From UBA1081 sp045658165 (GTDB taxonomy: Bacteria > Bacillota > Clostridia > Oscillospirales > Acutalibacteraceae), in contig JAZOUN010000137.1 in the NCBI GenBank assembly GCA_045658165.1, positions 1 to 28,072 on the forward strand: a stretch of DNA of 28,072 bases. The letters run 5' to 3'. The notes under the pieces are model-generated. The model worked only from the letters and a program-made list of their open reading frames with translations. It had not been told where the DNA came from and searched no databases. Of the stretch, positions 7,748 through 15,650 are shown in pieces (the first letter of the stretch is position 1; each line of letters begins with the position of its first letter). The position numbers were made by a program, and so were the translations under genes.

Positions 7748-8527
7748 ATGACAAATCAACTTAAAGTATTGTTAGCTGCAGACCGCAGTGATTTTGCTGA
7801 TACATGTGTAAAGGCTTTGCAGGAAAAAGGGTGCTTCGTAACAACTGTTGTCAAAGAAGGGAATCATGTGGTTGCTGCCGTAGAGAAACATATGCCCGAT
7901 GTTCTTCTTATGGAGGCTTTTATGCCGGGACTTGATGCACTCGGAGTAATGAATAAACTTAATGTTGTCTGTTCTTCAGGAAAACCTGTAGTCTGTGTTG
8001 TTTCCGGTGTAAATAATTCATTTTTTGAACAGCAGATTCTTTCTGCAGGTGCAGATTATTACTTTATAAAACCGATTGATGCTGATATAATTGCCGAGCG
8101 TGTAATGCTGCTTGTGTCTTCAAAAAAACAGGATAGTGCATTTTCAGATTTTTCCGGCAGAAATGAGACACAGTCAGGTCTTGAAGTTACCGTATCAGAA
8201 ATTATGCATCAGATTGGTGTTCCTGCTCATATCAAGGGATATCAGTATCTCAGAGAGGCTATAATTCTTTCTGTCAATAATACTGAAATGATGAATTCAG
8301 TTACTAAGCTTCTCTATCCCACCGTTGCAAAAACTTTCAATACCACATCTTCGCGCGTAGAACGAGCTATCCGTCATGCGATTGAAGTTGCGTGGGATCG
8401 CGGTGATGTTGATGTGCTCAGTTCTTATTTCGGGTATACAATTCAGAATACGCGCGGCAAGCCTACTAACAGTGAATTTATTGCTATGATAAGTGATAAA
8501 CTCAGACTCAAAATGAAAATTTCCTGA
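7748..8527 (+). CDS. spo0A: Spo0A-type response regulator with altered receiver site
   Basis: 259 residues. Residues about 5-125 form a receiver domain, and 145-259 form the Spo0A DNA-binding domain. The latter is strongly conserved: VPAHIKGYQYLREAI, TTSSRVERAIRHAIEVAW and KPTNSEFIAMISDKLRL match the family. Spo0A is the master switch for sporulation and stationary-phase genes and binds DNA when phosphorylated on Asp56 (Bacillus numbering). Here the matching residue in PDVLLMEAFMPGLD is E56 (codon GAG, 7913-7915), and the acidic pair DD is A11-D12. Ser at the Thr/Ser switch and the KP lysine are kept. The protein may therefore work without phosphorylation. AAAGGA lies 9 nt before the ATG. The usual neighbour spoIVB is not in the window; nagB lies upstream instead. 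Confidence 0.92.
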   Translation: MTNQLKVLLAADRSDFADTCVKALQEKGCFVTTVVKEGNHVVAAVEKHMPDVLLMEAFMPGLDALGVMNKLNVVCSSGKPVVCVVSGVNNSFFEQQILSAGADYYFIKPIDADIIAERVMLLVSSKKQDSAFSDFSGRNETQSGLEVTVSEIMHQIGVPAHIKGYQYLREAIILSVNNTEMMNSVTKLLYPTVAKTFNTTSSRVERAIRHAIEVAWDRGDVDVLSSYFGYTIQNTRGKPTNSEFIAMISDKLRLKMKIS

Positions 8528-8537
8528 TTACATGATA

Positions 8538-8569
8538 AACGGCAGTGATGTTGTCACTGCTGTTTTTTT
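8538..8569 (+). terminator. Intrinsic terminator of spo0A
   Basis: CGGCAGTGA (8540-8548) pairs with TCACTGCTG (8554-8562), with one G-U pair and a 5-nt loop, followed by seven T (8563-8569). It begins about 10 bp after the stop codon. Confidence 0.9.
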
Positions 8570-8883
8570 GGTTGTGTATTTTAATTTTTTTATCTTGGCA
8601 TGGTTCATTCGAAAATGAAGAAAATGTAACCTTGCATAATCTAAAATGCTCATAGTTGCAAAATCACCGTCAAGAATATTCATCATAACAATTGCGATTA
8701 AAATGAATTTTACAGTAAAGTCTTTCATTTTTCTTTTTGGTGTTGTATAATGAAAACACCCACAAGGGATGGTGGGTATCGCCCCTTTTTTTGACTTGTT
8801 TGATTTCTTTCGTTCTTTTATCAGTTTGTAGGCTGTCAGAACTAAGACAAGGATTTCAAGCAAGTCTTTTTTTATTCTGTGTA
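8570..8883. other. Intergenic region with hairpins; possible decayed small gene
   Basis: No convincing gene. Frames across it open only with TTG and lack ribosome sites. On the minus strand from an ATG at 8728, the translation begins MKDFTVKFILIAIVMMNILDGDF, then SILDYARL, which reads like a small one-helix membrane protein. It then loses character, and the frame runs into the spo0A terminator. It could be a frameshifted remnant. On the plus strand a TATAAT (8746-8751) sits between inverted repeats GGTGTT (8739-8744) and AACACC (8755-8760). Next comes ACCCAC/GTGGGT (8758-8763 with 8772-8777), and then AAGGG...CCCTT ending in seven T (8786-8792). A second AAGAC...GTCTT with T-run ends near 8880. 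Some of these could be terminators or a short RNA. Confidence 0.25.
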
Positions 8884-8912
8884 TTGATTTGTTTGATTCA
8901 ATGTATTAATAT
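8884..8912 (+). promoter_or_regulatory. Probable promoter of the GH127 gene
   Basis: TTGATT (8884-8889), 17 bp, TAATAT (8907-8912). Start near 8919, just before GGAGGTG. The very short leader argues against the in-frame ATG at 8913 as start. Confidence 0.55.
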
Positions 8913-8933
8913 ATGTGTAGCGGAGGTGCTGTT

Positions 8934-10757
8934 ATGAAACTTATTGATTTCAGAAAAACTGATATTACAGGCGGATTCTGGAAAACAAGAATTGATACCG
9001 TCAGTGATGTCAGTGTTCATAATGTTTATAAAAGATTCAAAGAAACCGGCAGATTTGCAGCTTTATCCTGCAACTGGAAAAACGGTGAGGCAAACGAACC
9101 GCATATTTTCTGGGATTCTGATGTTGCAAAGTGGATTGAAAGTGTTGCCTATATCATCGAAAAAAAGAATGTTCCTGAACTTGAAGCGGCAGTTGATGAA
9201 GCAGTTGATGCTATTGCCGCAAATCAGGATGATGACGGTTATTTCAACTCATGTTACCTTGTTCACGATAAACCGAGATGGTCAGACAGAACAGATCATG
9301 AACTTTACTGTGCAGGCCATCTGATTGAAGCGGCAGTTGCGTATTTTATTGCAACAGGAAAGAGAAAACTTCTTGATGTAATGGAGAGGTATCTTGATTA
9401 TATCAGTAAAGTGTTTATTGAAGATGCATCCGCATCCTTCATAACTCCCGGTCATGAAGAAATTGAACTTGCTCTTATCAGACTTTATGAACTGACAGAA
9501 AATAAAAAATATCTCGATATGTGTTCATTCTTTGTTGATAACAGGGGCGTTACAGATGAACCCGAATACCGCGGTGTAGCCCACAAGTATTCACAGAGTC
9601 ATCTTCCCGTAAGAGAACAGAAAACTGCAGAAGGTCACTGCGTAAGAGCATGTTATCTTTATACAGCCATGGCTGACCTTGCGAGACATAATAATGATAA
9701 AGAACTTGTTGATTCCTGTAAGGCTATTTTTGATGATATTGTCACCAGAAAGATGTATATAACAGGTGGTATAGGTTCAGCAGGCAGGGGAGAGGCATTT
9801 ACTATACCTTATGATCTTCCCGATCTTACAGCTTATTCCGAAAGCTGTGCAGCTTTATCACTTGCATGGTTTGCCCGCAGAATGCTTCTTCTTGAGAATG
9901 ATTCAAAGTATTCAGATACAATCGAAAGAGTTCTTTATAACAACGGACTTTCCTCATTGTCTCTTGACGGTAAATCATTCTTCTATGTAAATCCTCTTGC
10001 AATCAGAACACATCTGCTTAACAGACACACTTCTCAGGAAGACACAAGGGATAATCTTACCATCACTCAGCGAAAAGAAGTTTTTGACTGTTCATGCTGT
10101 CCTCCGAACATAACACGTTTTATTGCATCTGTTGCAGATTTTATGTATACGCAGGATGATAACAGACTTTATGTTCATCAGTTTGCAGACTGTACAACAA
10201 AAACAGATAATTTCAGTATAACTCAGAAAACAGATTACCCCGTAAACGGAAAAGTTGAGATTTCAGTATCAGGACTGAAAGAACTTGCAATAAGAATTCC
10301 GGGCTGGTGCAGCAGTTACAAGCTTACTGCGGACGGCAAGGAAATACAGTCAATTCCCGTGAACGGATATGTAACAGTCCCCGTAGGTGATGACAGTACT
10401 GTTGTGTTCGATATGGATATGACACCCTTCGTTGTTTATCCCACATCAAAAATCCGTGATTATATAGGCAGAGCAGCAGTTCAGAGAGGCCCCGTAGTTT
10501 ACTGTGCAGAAGGCATAAGTAATGATTTCAATATTATGACTTTCAGGCTTGATCCGTCAGCTGAAATGAAAGAAAATTTCTGTGATACATGCGGCTGTGT
10601 TTATCTTACAGCAAAGGGTGCGATTCCCGTTGAATCATGTGAACTTTATTCAAGAAACAGAGAAAAATTGATTGATGCGGAAATAAAACTTATTCCTTAT
10701 TATGCTTTTGCAAATCACGGTGAAAGTGATATGGAAGTATTTCTTTGCTGTAACTAA
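8934..10757 (+). CDS. GH127 beta-L-arabinofuranosidase (DUF1680)
   Basis: 607 residues from the ATG at 8934. GGAGGTG ends 5 nt before it. The frame also opens at 8913, but that ATG touches the -10 and has no ribosome site. GH127 enzymes release beta-1,2-linked L-arabinofuranose from plant hydroxyproline-rich glycans. The fold is an (alpha/alpha)6 barrel plus C-terminal beta domains. The zinc/catalytic set known from HypBA1 is visible: E287 in GRGEAF, then E303 and C305 in SESC 16 residues on, and the cysteine cluster CSCCPPN at 386-392. There is no signal peptide, so the enzyme acts inside the cell on imported oligosaccharides. No sugar transporter lies beside it. Other GH127 specificities are possible. 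Confidence 0.88.
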   Translation: MKLIDFRKTDITGGFWKTRIDTVSDVSVHNVYKRFKETGRFAALSCNWKNGEANEPHIFWDSDVAKWIESVAYIIEKKNVPELEAAVDEAVDAIAANQDDDGYFNSCYLVHDKPRWSDRTDHELYCAGHLIEAAVAYFIATGKRKLLDVMERYLDYISKVFIEDASASFITPGHEEIELALIRLYELTENKKYLDMCSFFVDNRGVTDEPEYRGVAHKYSQSHLPVREQKTAEGHCVRACYLYTAMADLARHNNDKELVDSCKAIFDDIVTRKMYITGGIGSAGRGEAFTIPYDLPDLTAYSESCAALSLAWFARRMLLLENDSKYSDTIERVLYNNGLSSLSLDGKSFFYVNPLAIRTHLLNRHTSQEDTRDNLTITQRKEVFDCSCCPPNITRFIASVADFMYTQDDNRLYVHQFADCTTKTDNFSITQKTDYPVNGKVEISVSGLKELAIRIPGWCSSYKLTADGKEIQSIPVNGYVTVPVGDDSTVVFDMDMTPFVVYPTSKIRDYIGRAAVQRGPVVYCAEGISNDFNIMTFRLDPSAEMKENFCDTCGCVYLTAKGAIPVESCELYSRNREKLIDAEIKLIPYYAFANHGESDMEVFLCCN

Positions 10758-10782
10758 AATTCAAGAAAGATTTCCGAATCTA

Positions 10783-10811
10783 TTGAAATGGAAAATATTA
10801 TGTGCTATACT
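10783..10811 (+). promoter_or_regulatory. Promoter of the metallophosphoesterase gene
   Basis: TTGAAA (10783-10788), 17 bp, TATACT (10806-10811). Predicted transcription start near 10818. No terminator is seen between the GH127 stop and this promoter, so read-through may also occur. Confidence 0.7.
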
Positions 10812-10824
10812 TTAAACGCAAAAA

Positions 10825-10843
10825 TTTAAAGCGGCGCTTTAAA
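10825..10843. promoter_or_regulatory. 19-bp perfect palindrome, candidate operator
   Basis: TTTAAAGCG and CGCTTTAAA mirror each other around G10834. The site begins about 7 bp after the predicted transcription start and ends 1 bp before GGAGGT. Part of it (CTTTAAACG at 10837-10845) also occurs as a direct copy at 10810-10818, across the -10. Position and symmetry fit a repressor site; the GCG/CGC core recalls LacI-family operators. In RNA it could instead form a hairpin next to the ribosome site. Confidence 0.5.
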
Positions 10844-10857
10844 CGGAGGTAAAAACA

Positions 10858-12051
10858 ATGAAAATGACAAAGAAAGTTCTTGCTGTTGTTATGGCTGTTA
10901 TTCTTGCTGTCAGTGCAGTTTCAGTTATGGCATTTGCAAAGACAAGTGAAGAAGCAGACACACATCTTCAGTTCAATGCAAACGGCGAATTCAAGATTCT
11001 TCAGATTGCTGATATGCAGGACGGTTTCCCCATGAAGCTTATCACAAAGAATCTCATCAAGAAGGCTGTTGAAACAGAAAATCCTGACCTTATTGTTCTT
11101 ACAGGTGACAATATCAACAGCACAGCAGGTGAATCAATCACTTATGCATCAGCTATCAACGAATTTATGAGTATCCTTGACGGTTACGGAATTCCTGTTG
11201 CTGCAGTTTTCGGCAACCATGATGCTGAAGGCAAAATCACAAGAGCACAGCAGATGGAAGTTTACGAAAAGTATGATTGCTTCGTAGGCTGCGCAGGTGA
11301 AGACATGGGCAACTACACATGCGGTACATATTATGTTCCTGTTTATTCATCAACAGATGCAAACGATATGCTTTTCAACATCTGGATGATCGACTCAGGT
11401 GACTACAATAAGGAAAACGACCTTGGCGGTTATGCTGCTGTTACAAAGAATCAGATTGAATGGTATAAGAATACTGAAGCAGAACTTGCAGCTGCAAACG
11501 GCGGTGAAGTTGTTCCTTCAATTATGTTCCAGCACATCGTAGTTCCCGAAATCTTTGATGCACTTGTTCCCGCAGATGCAGAAACAGGTACTTGTTCATG
11601 GTCAGATGGTAAAACTTCAAAATATTACAAGCTTCCCGAAGGTGCAAAGGGTGTTCTTCCCGAATATCCCTGTCCTCCCAATTACAATAACGGTGAGTTT
11701 GATGCATTCCATGATAACGGTAACGTTCTCGGCATGTTCTTCGGTCATGACCACTACAATACATACGAAGTTGAATACAAGGGTATTATGCTCTGCAACA
11801 CTCCCGGTGCAGGTTTCTCATCATACAACGGTGTCAACAACGGTGTAAGAACAATCACACTCAATGAAAATGATCTTACAAAATTTGAAACAGAAGTTGT
11901 AACATATCTCGAACTTTTCGAAGGCGATGAAGCAGGTCTTGCTCTCTTTGATCTTGTTTCAGGTTCAACAGATACACTTACAAAGATCAGCGGATTCTTC
12001 AGATATATCTTTGCTGTAGTTTCAGATTTTATGAGCAATCTTTCATTCTGA
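10858..12051 (+). CDS. Secreted calcineurin-like metallophosphoesterase
   Basis: 397 residues. A Sec signal peptide covers residues 1-27 (Lys start, long hydrophobic core, probable cut after AFA). The metallophosphoesterase motifs are complete: DMQ at 52-54 (DxQ in place of DxH), GDN 83-85, GNHD 119-122, QH with H226, and GHDH 296-299. These residues bind two metal ions and hydrolyse phosphoesters outside the membrane. The architecture resembles the Dcr2/SIA1-like branch. The substrate is unknown. A hydrophobic C-terminal segment may contact the membrane. GGAGGT lies 7 nt before the ATG. Codons favour AAG, AAC and TTC more than in neighbouring genes, suggesting high expression. Expression is probably controlled by the palindrome in the leader. 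Confidence 0.85.
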   Translation: MKMTKKVLAVVMAVILAVSAVSVMAFAKTSEEADTHLQFNANGEFKILQIADMQDGFPMKLITKNLIKKAVETENPDLIVLTGDNINSTAGESITYASAINEFMSILDGYGIPVAAVFGNHDAEGKITRAQQMEVYEKYDCFVGCAGEDMGNYTCGTYYVPVYSSTDANDMLFNIWMIDSGDYNKENDLGGYAAVTKNQIEWYKNTEAELAAANGGEVVPSIMFQHIVVPEIFDALVPADAETGTCSWSDGKTSKYYKLPEGAKGVLPEYPCPPNYNNGEFDAFHDNGNVLGMFFGHDHYNTYEVEYKGIMLCNTPGAGFSSYNGVNNGVRTITLNENDLTKFETEVVTYLELFEGDEAGLALFDLVSGSTDTLTKISGFFRYIFAVVSDFMSNLSF

Positions 12052-12070
12052 TTTAGTAAAATTTGTATAA

Positions 12071-12106
12071 AAGGTTCGGCTTTTTTCCGGACCTTTTTTC
12101 TTTTTT
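12071..12106 (+). terminator. Intrinsic terminator of the metallophosphoesterase gene
   Basis: AAGGTTCGG (12071-12079) pairs with CCGGACCTT (12087-12095), with one G-U pair, followed by a T-rich tract to 12106. Confidence 0.85.
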
Positions 12107-12122
12107 GTAGATGTATTTGCAG

Positions 12123-12151
12123 TTGAAATATAAGTGTTTTAATGGTATAAT
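12123..12151 (+). promoter_or_regulatory. Promoter of the HAD phosphatase gene
   Basis: TTGAAA (12123-12128), 17 bp, TATAAT (12146-12151), with TGG before the -10 (extended -10). Start near 12158 and a leader of about 33 nt to the ATG at 12191. Confidence 0.8.
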
Positions 12152-12190
12152 TCAATTGTAAATTAAAGCATATCAATGCAGAGGTTTTCT

Positions 12191-12799
12191 ATGAAAAATG
12201 TTGACATTTATGATTTTGATAAAACGATGATTCCCTTTGACAGCGGTTCTCTGTTCTGGGCTTATTGTCTTATTCATTATCCGTGGATTATTATTGCAGG
12301 ACCGTATCAGTTCATTGCAGGTATTCTTTATCTTCTCGGAATATGGGATCTTACAAAAATGAAAGGTCCGTTTTTCTCCTTTATTTCATTGATTCCTGTT
12401 GAAAAAGCAGTAAAAAAATTCTGGGACAGATACGAAAACCGAGTTTTTGACTGGGCAAAAAAAGAGAATAGGGAAAGATTTTCTGTTGTTATAAGCGCAA
12501 GTCCCGATTTTCTTGTAAAAGAAATAGAAAGACGAATCGGTTTTGATGATCTCATCTGCACAGTTCACGATAAACACGGTTATATAGTGGGCAGAAATTG
12601 TCACGATACCGAAAAGGTCAGACTTTTCCGTGAAAAATATCCCGATGCTCATGTTGTGAATGTTTATTCAGACAGTATAAAGAATGATAAATACATTTTT
12701 GCCCTCGGTGAAAATTGTTACAACACAGTAAACGGTAAAAAAATACACTTCAATTTTGAAGAAAAGTACGGTGAAAAGCCTGAAACGGTAAATAAGTAA
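12191..12799 (+). CDS. HAD-superfamily phosphatase (HAD-IB, SerB/CicA-like)
   Basis: 202 residues from the ATG at 12191, which has GAGGT 5 nt upstream. The in-frame ATG at 12176 lacks a ribosome site. HAD motifs: nucleophile and acid DFDKT (D8, D10, T12), motif II Ser in VVISASP (S102), motif III K142, and motif IV SDSIKND (D161, D166). The cap between motifs I and II (20-60) is unusually hydrophobic, with WAYCLIHYPWIIIAG, suggesting contact with the membrane or a lipid-like substrate. Such proteins are often annotated as phosphoserine-phosphatase-like or phosphatidylglycerophosphatase-like; the substrate cannot be told here. The gene stands alone between its own promoter and terminator. Confidence 0.82.
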   Translation: MKNVDIYDFDKTMIPFDSGSLFWAYCLIHYPWIIIAGPYQFIAGILYLLGIWDLTKMKGPFFSFISLIPVEKAVKKFWDRYENRVFDWAKKENRERFSVVISASPDFLVKEIERRIGFDDLICTVHDKHGYIVGRNCHDTEKVRLFREKYPDAHVVNVYSDSIKNDKYIFALGENCYNTVNGKKIHFNFEEKYGEKPETVNK

Positions 12800-12804
12800 A
12801 TACT

Positions 12805-12840
12805 AAATCCGGTTGTTTTTGGAAACAGCCGGATTTTTTT
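12805..12840 (+). terminator. Intrinsic terminator of the HAD phosphatase gene
   Basis: A 14-bp stem (12805-12818 with 12823-12836, one G-U pair, 4-nt loop) runs into a tract of T ending at 12840. Confidence 0.93.
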
Positions 12841-12842
12841 GA

Positions 12843-12871
12843 TTGACAAATTATTCTGTCAGCAGTAAACT
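12843..12871 (+). promoter_or_regulatory. Promoter of the 850-residue lipoprotein gene
   Basis: TTGACA (12843-12848), 17 bp, TAAACT (12866-12871). The -35 continues as TTGACAAA, the complement of the 0A-box core TTTGTCAA, as at spo0A. Confidence 0.65.
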
Positions 12872-12898
12872 GAAATATAGAAAAGGGAGGTTTTTGTT

Positions 12899-15451
12899 AT
12901 GAGTAAAAAGATCCTGAGTGTTCTGCTTGCGGCAGTGCTTGTTGTTTTGTCATCATGTTCGGCTGATGTGTCACAAAGTTTTCTGAATCCTGATTTTTCA
13001 GAAAAGACTCAGTCTGAAATTGTCAACAATATCGACGGTGATACATCTCTTGCGGATACAATCAGATATGCAGCTCAGGTGGATGATTCTGCTCAGGCAT
13101 ACTACGGTGATGCGGAGCGTACGTCATATGTTATGAAAAATAAGGACACGACTCTTGTTCATTCACTTAAAGCAAAGAATAACACCGCTACTCTTTATAA
13201 TAATGAAGGTGAAATTCTTCTTGAAAATACATTTACCTCAAGTATTGTTGTAGCAGGAAAAATGTATGATTCTGATAAATCAGAAACAGAAGGCAGAGTA
13301 AACACAACAAGACTTGGTGAATATTACAGTGAATGCCATATCAGAGATTTTTCTTTTAATGATACGGCTAAACTTGATAAGACATTTCACCTTTACGGTG
13401 ACAGACTTTATGCACAGTTCTCACTTTACAGCTCAGAAGCTGTTGAATGTATTGAATATTTCGGTTGCGTTGTTAAAATTCCCGTTGATAAGATTTCAGC
13501 TTTGCGGATAAAGGATAAAAACGGAATTCATGATGATTTGGATTACGATGCTGCCTTTGTTGAATATTTAGCTTTTGATATCTCTGATATCGGCACAGTC
13601 GGTTTTGTTTTGCCTTCTGACGGTTCAGTGGAATCAGCAGTCACATATGAAGAAAACGGCTTCTATGTTGTGAATTTTACTGCATCAGAAAATGGTAGTA
13701 TAAACGATATCAATGGTAATGGCGGATATGAGAATAATAATTTAACATTCGGTTTCCGTATTTACGCGGATAATACCCATTCGTTTGATGGGATTGACAG
13801 GGAAGCTACGATTGAAAGAACTCCTCTTGAAAATATTACGGTAAACGGAGGTAATGCCGAAGGCACGTTCCTCGGTTACGATTCACTCAGCGGTGCATAC
13901 CTGTTCTCAATGAAAGGTACTGATTTCAATACCGCATATCAGAATCCCGATCTGCAGTATTCATTGCCTGTTACAATTGAAAACGATTCTTACAACAGAA
14001 ATATTTATATGCGCTCAATGGGTGATAACGGTTGTCTTGAAGCTGCAGCTATACTTGATGATACCAATACTCTTGTGCCCGTTAATGTGCAGGTTTGCAA
14101 GAATTTCCACGGTGACGGGGGAGAACCGTTCTACAGTGCCGATGATCCTCAGTACGGTGACAGTATTTTTCCTGTTTCTTTGAGGGCAGATGAAAAGATT
14201 GATTTCACTCTTCTCAATCTTTATCAGAACTGGGGCAAATATCCGCTTAAACAGCTTTCTTCAATTGAATTCCACACTTCATACTATCATCTTTCAACGG
14301 GTACGACAGAAAGCAACTGTATTGCACCGTATTTTGTTTTCGGCAAAGACGGTTGGACATTGCCCGATTTCAGAACTGCCAGCGGAATAATGTGGGCTGA
14401 ACAGCCTCAGTTCAATTCTGAAGGAATTCTGAAATTCATGACATACCGTGATGGTAAAAAGGATGTTTACAGTGAGTATGTAAAAAGTGATATCACAAGT
14501 GTCGGTCAGACATATTCCGATATAACAACCACATATATTTCAGATTGCGGTTCATACATGTATACTCTCCGTCATGTGGAATTTCCTCAGACAGATGAAA
14601 ACAGAACTTATTACACACTTGATGTTGAGTTCCTGGAAGATGTTACTTTCAGTAATTTCAGAAAGAATTTTGATCTGTTCTATTTTGACGGCAGATTTGT
14701 AAAATTCAATAAAGCATCATATGTAGACTCGGAAAATGAAATTCGGTATGTTGATGTCAATACAGATAAATCAGCAGAATATTACACACTCGGTACAGAA
14801 AGTCCGTATTGGGGGTTCTATGATATAACCGATGATACTGCGCAGGCTCTTGATGATCATTTCGGCACAAACTTTGCAATGATAATCAAGAATTACAGTA
14901 TGGTTATAAACGGTGAAGAAAACAATGTACCTCTTGTTTTCAGAGACAGTTCCGATGATGAAATGACAGTAGGCGCGCTGACTCTTGATCTTAAGAAAGC
15001 GGAATTTGTCAAAGGTGATAAAATCAGTATTGACCTTATTCTTCTTCCCTGGGGTACCGGTACTGAAGAAAATGATGAAAATGTCATAAATGTCAGAAGT
15101 GACAGTGCATTGAATCCGGTAAGTGTGAATGCCGCTGTCGGTTCTGTGGTTCAGGATGCTTTTATTCCTGTTGTGAAATGTGAAAATAATATTGCAGAAT
15201 TTACGCTGAAAGGCGGAAAGGGTAATATTGCCGTAAGAGTTGACGGTTTTACAGAGCTTGCAAGTCCTGCGGTATACAGATTGACTGACAACGGAGCACA
15301 AGAAATTCATCTTGCATCATCAAACGGTTATGACGGTTACAGTGTTTTCTATAATGACGACGGTACATATTCATTTTCCTTTGTTTACACTGCAGAAAGC
15401 GTTGAAGATGAATATATTTTCAGACTTGTTCAGGAAAATATGAAAGACTGA
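12899..15451 (+). CDS. Large lipoprotein of unknown function
   Basis: 850 residues. The signal peptide ends in the lipobox LSSC with C20 lipidated, so the mature protein is anchored to the outer face of the membrane. AGGGAGGT precedes the ATG. The rest is acidic, poor in long hydrophobic stretches, and reads as beta-rich with many aromatic and Asp/Asn/Gly turns, for example VECIEYFGCVVKIPV and FDLFYFDGRFVKFN. I see no catalytic motif, no LRR or Ig-type repeat, and no S-layer domain. The beta-rich, aromatic character would suit a glycan-binding or polysaccharide-processing protein, but that is only a guess. It has its own promoter and no obvious terminator before the liv promoter 70 bp later. 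It is the largest unassigned gene in the window. Confidence 0.8.
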   Translation: MSKKILSVLLAAVLVVLSSCSADVSQSFLNPDFSEKTQSEIVNNIDGDTSLADTIRYAAQVDDSAQAYYGDAERTSYVMKNKDTTLVHSLKAKNNTATLYNNEGEILLENTFTSSIVVAGKMYDSDKSETEGRVNTTRLGEYYSECHIRDFSFNDTAKLDKTFHLYGDRLYAQFSLYSSEAVECIEYFGCVVKIPVDKISALRIKDKNGIHDDLDYDAAFVEYLAFDISDIGTVGFVLPSDGSVESAVTYEENGFYVVNFTASENGSINDINGNGGYENNNLTFGFRIYADNTHSFDGIDREATIERTPLENITVNGGNAEGTFLGYDSLSGAYLFSMKGTDFNTAYQNPDLQYSLPVTIENDSYNRNIYMRSMGDNGCLEAAAILDDTNTLVPVNVQVCKNFHGDGGEPFYSADDPQYGDSIFPVSLRADEKIDFTLLNLYQNWGKYPLKQLSSIEFHTSYYHLSTGTTESNCIAPYFVFGKDGWTLPDFRTASGIMWAEQPQFNSEGILKFMTYRDGKKDVYSEYVKSDITSVGQTYSDITTTYISDCGSYMYTLRHVEFPQTDENRTYYTLDVEFLEDVTFSNFRKNFDLFYFDGRFVKFNKASYVDSENEIRYVDVNTDKSAEYYTLGTESPYWGFYDITDDTAQALDDHFGTNFAMIIKNYSMVINGEENNVPLVFRDSSDDEMTVGALTLDLKKAEFVKGDKISIDLILLPWGTGTEENDENVINVRSDSALNPVSVNAAVGSVVQDAFIPVVKCENNIAEFTLKGGKGNIAVRVDGFTELASPAVYRLTDNGAQEIHLASSNGYDGYSVFYNDDGTYSFSFVYTAESVEDEYIFRLVQENMKD

Positions 15452-15521
15452 AAATAAACGCAAATATTGTATATTTAATGCTGTTTTGGTAAAAAATATT
15501 TAATTTTTGTGCATTTAACAG

Positions 15522-15550
15522 TTGACATAAAAGCATATAATGTTTATAAT
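15522..15550 (+). promoter_or_regulatory. Perfect consensus sigma-A promoter of the liv operon
   Basis: TTGACA (15522-15527), 17 bp, TATAAT (15545-15550): both hexamers are exact. Start near 15557, giving a leader of about 94 nt. Such a strong promoter fits an abundant binding protein and implies control by a repressor or in the leader. Confidence 0.9.
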
Positions 15551-15582
15551 TAACATATCACAGAATGTCGTGGTGTATCTGC

Positions 15583-15615
15583 GTTAATTTTGTGGCGCAT
15601 ACATAAAAAATTAAC
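15583..15615 (+). other. Stem-loop in the livK leader
   Basis: GTTAATTTT (15583-15591) pairs perfectly with AAAATTAAC (15607-15615) around a 15-nt loop. An alternative fold pairs GTAT..GCG with CGC..ATAC nearby. No U-tract follows, so it is not a terminator. No T-box sequence is present. Confidence 0.35.
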
Positions 15616-15650
15616 AGTGTGTATGTGAAATCAAATTGGAGGTTTTTTCA

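Noticed and set aside
8528..8863. 111-codon minus-strand frame behind spo0A
   Set aside because: It opens with TTG, has no ribosome site, and its 3' end crosses the spo0A terminator. Only a possible small remnant inside it is mentioned.
8737..8937. 66-codon plus-strand frame before GH127
   Set aside because: It opens with TTG without a ribosome site and overlaps the GH127 promoter and start.
10825..10843. Catabolite-responsive (cre) site for CcpA
   Set aside because: The palindrome has an odd centre and lacks the TG...CA ends of cre, so it is kept as an unassigned operator candidate.
14771..15310. 179-codon minus-strand frame
   Set aside because: It is antisense to the 850-residue lipoprotein, with Cys/Phe/Ile-rich shadow composition and no start signals.
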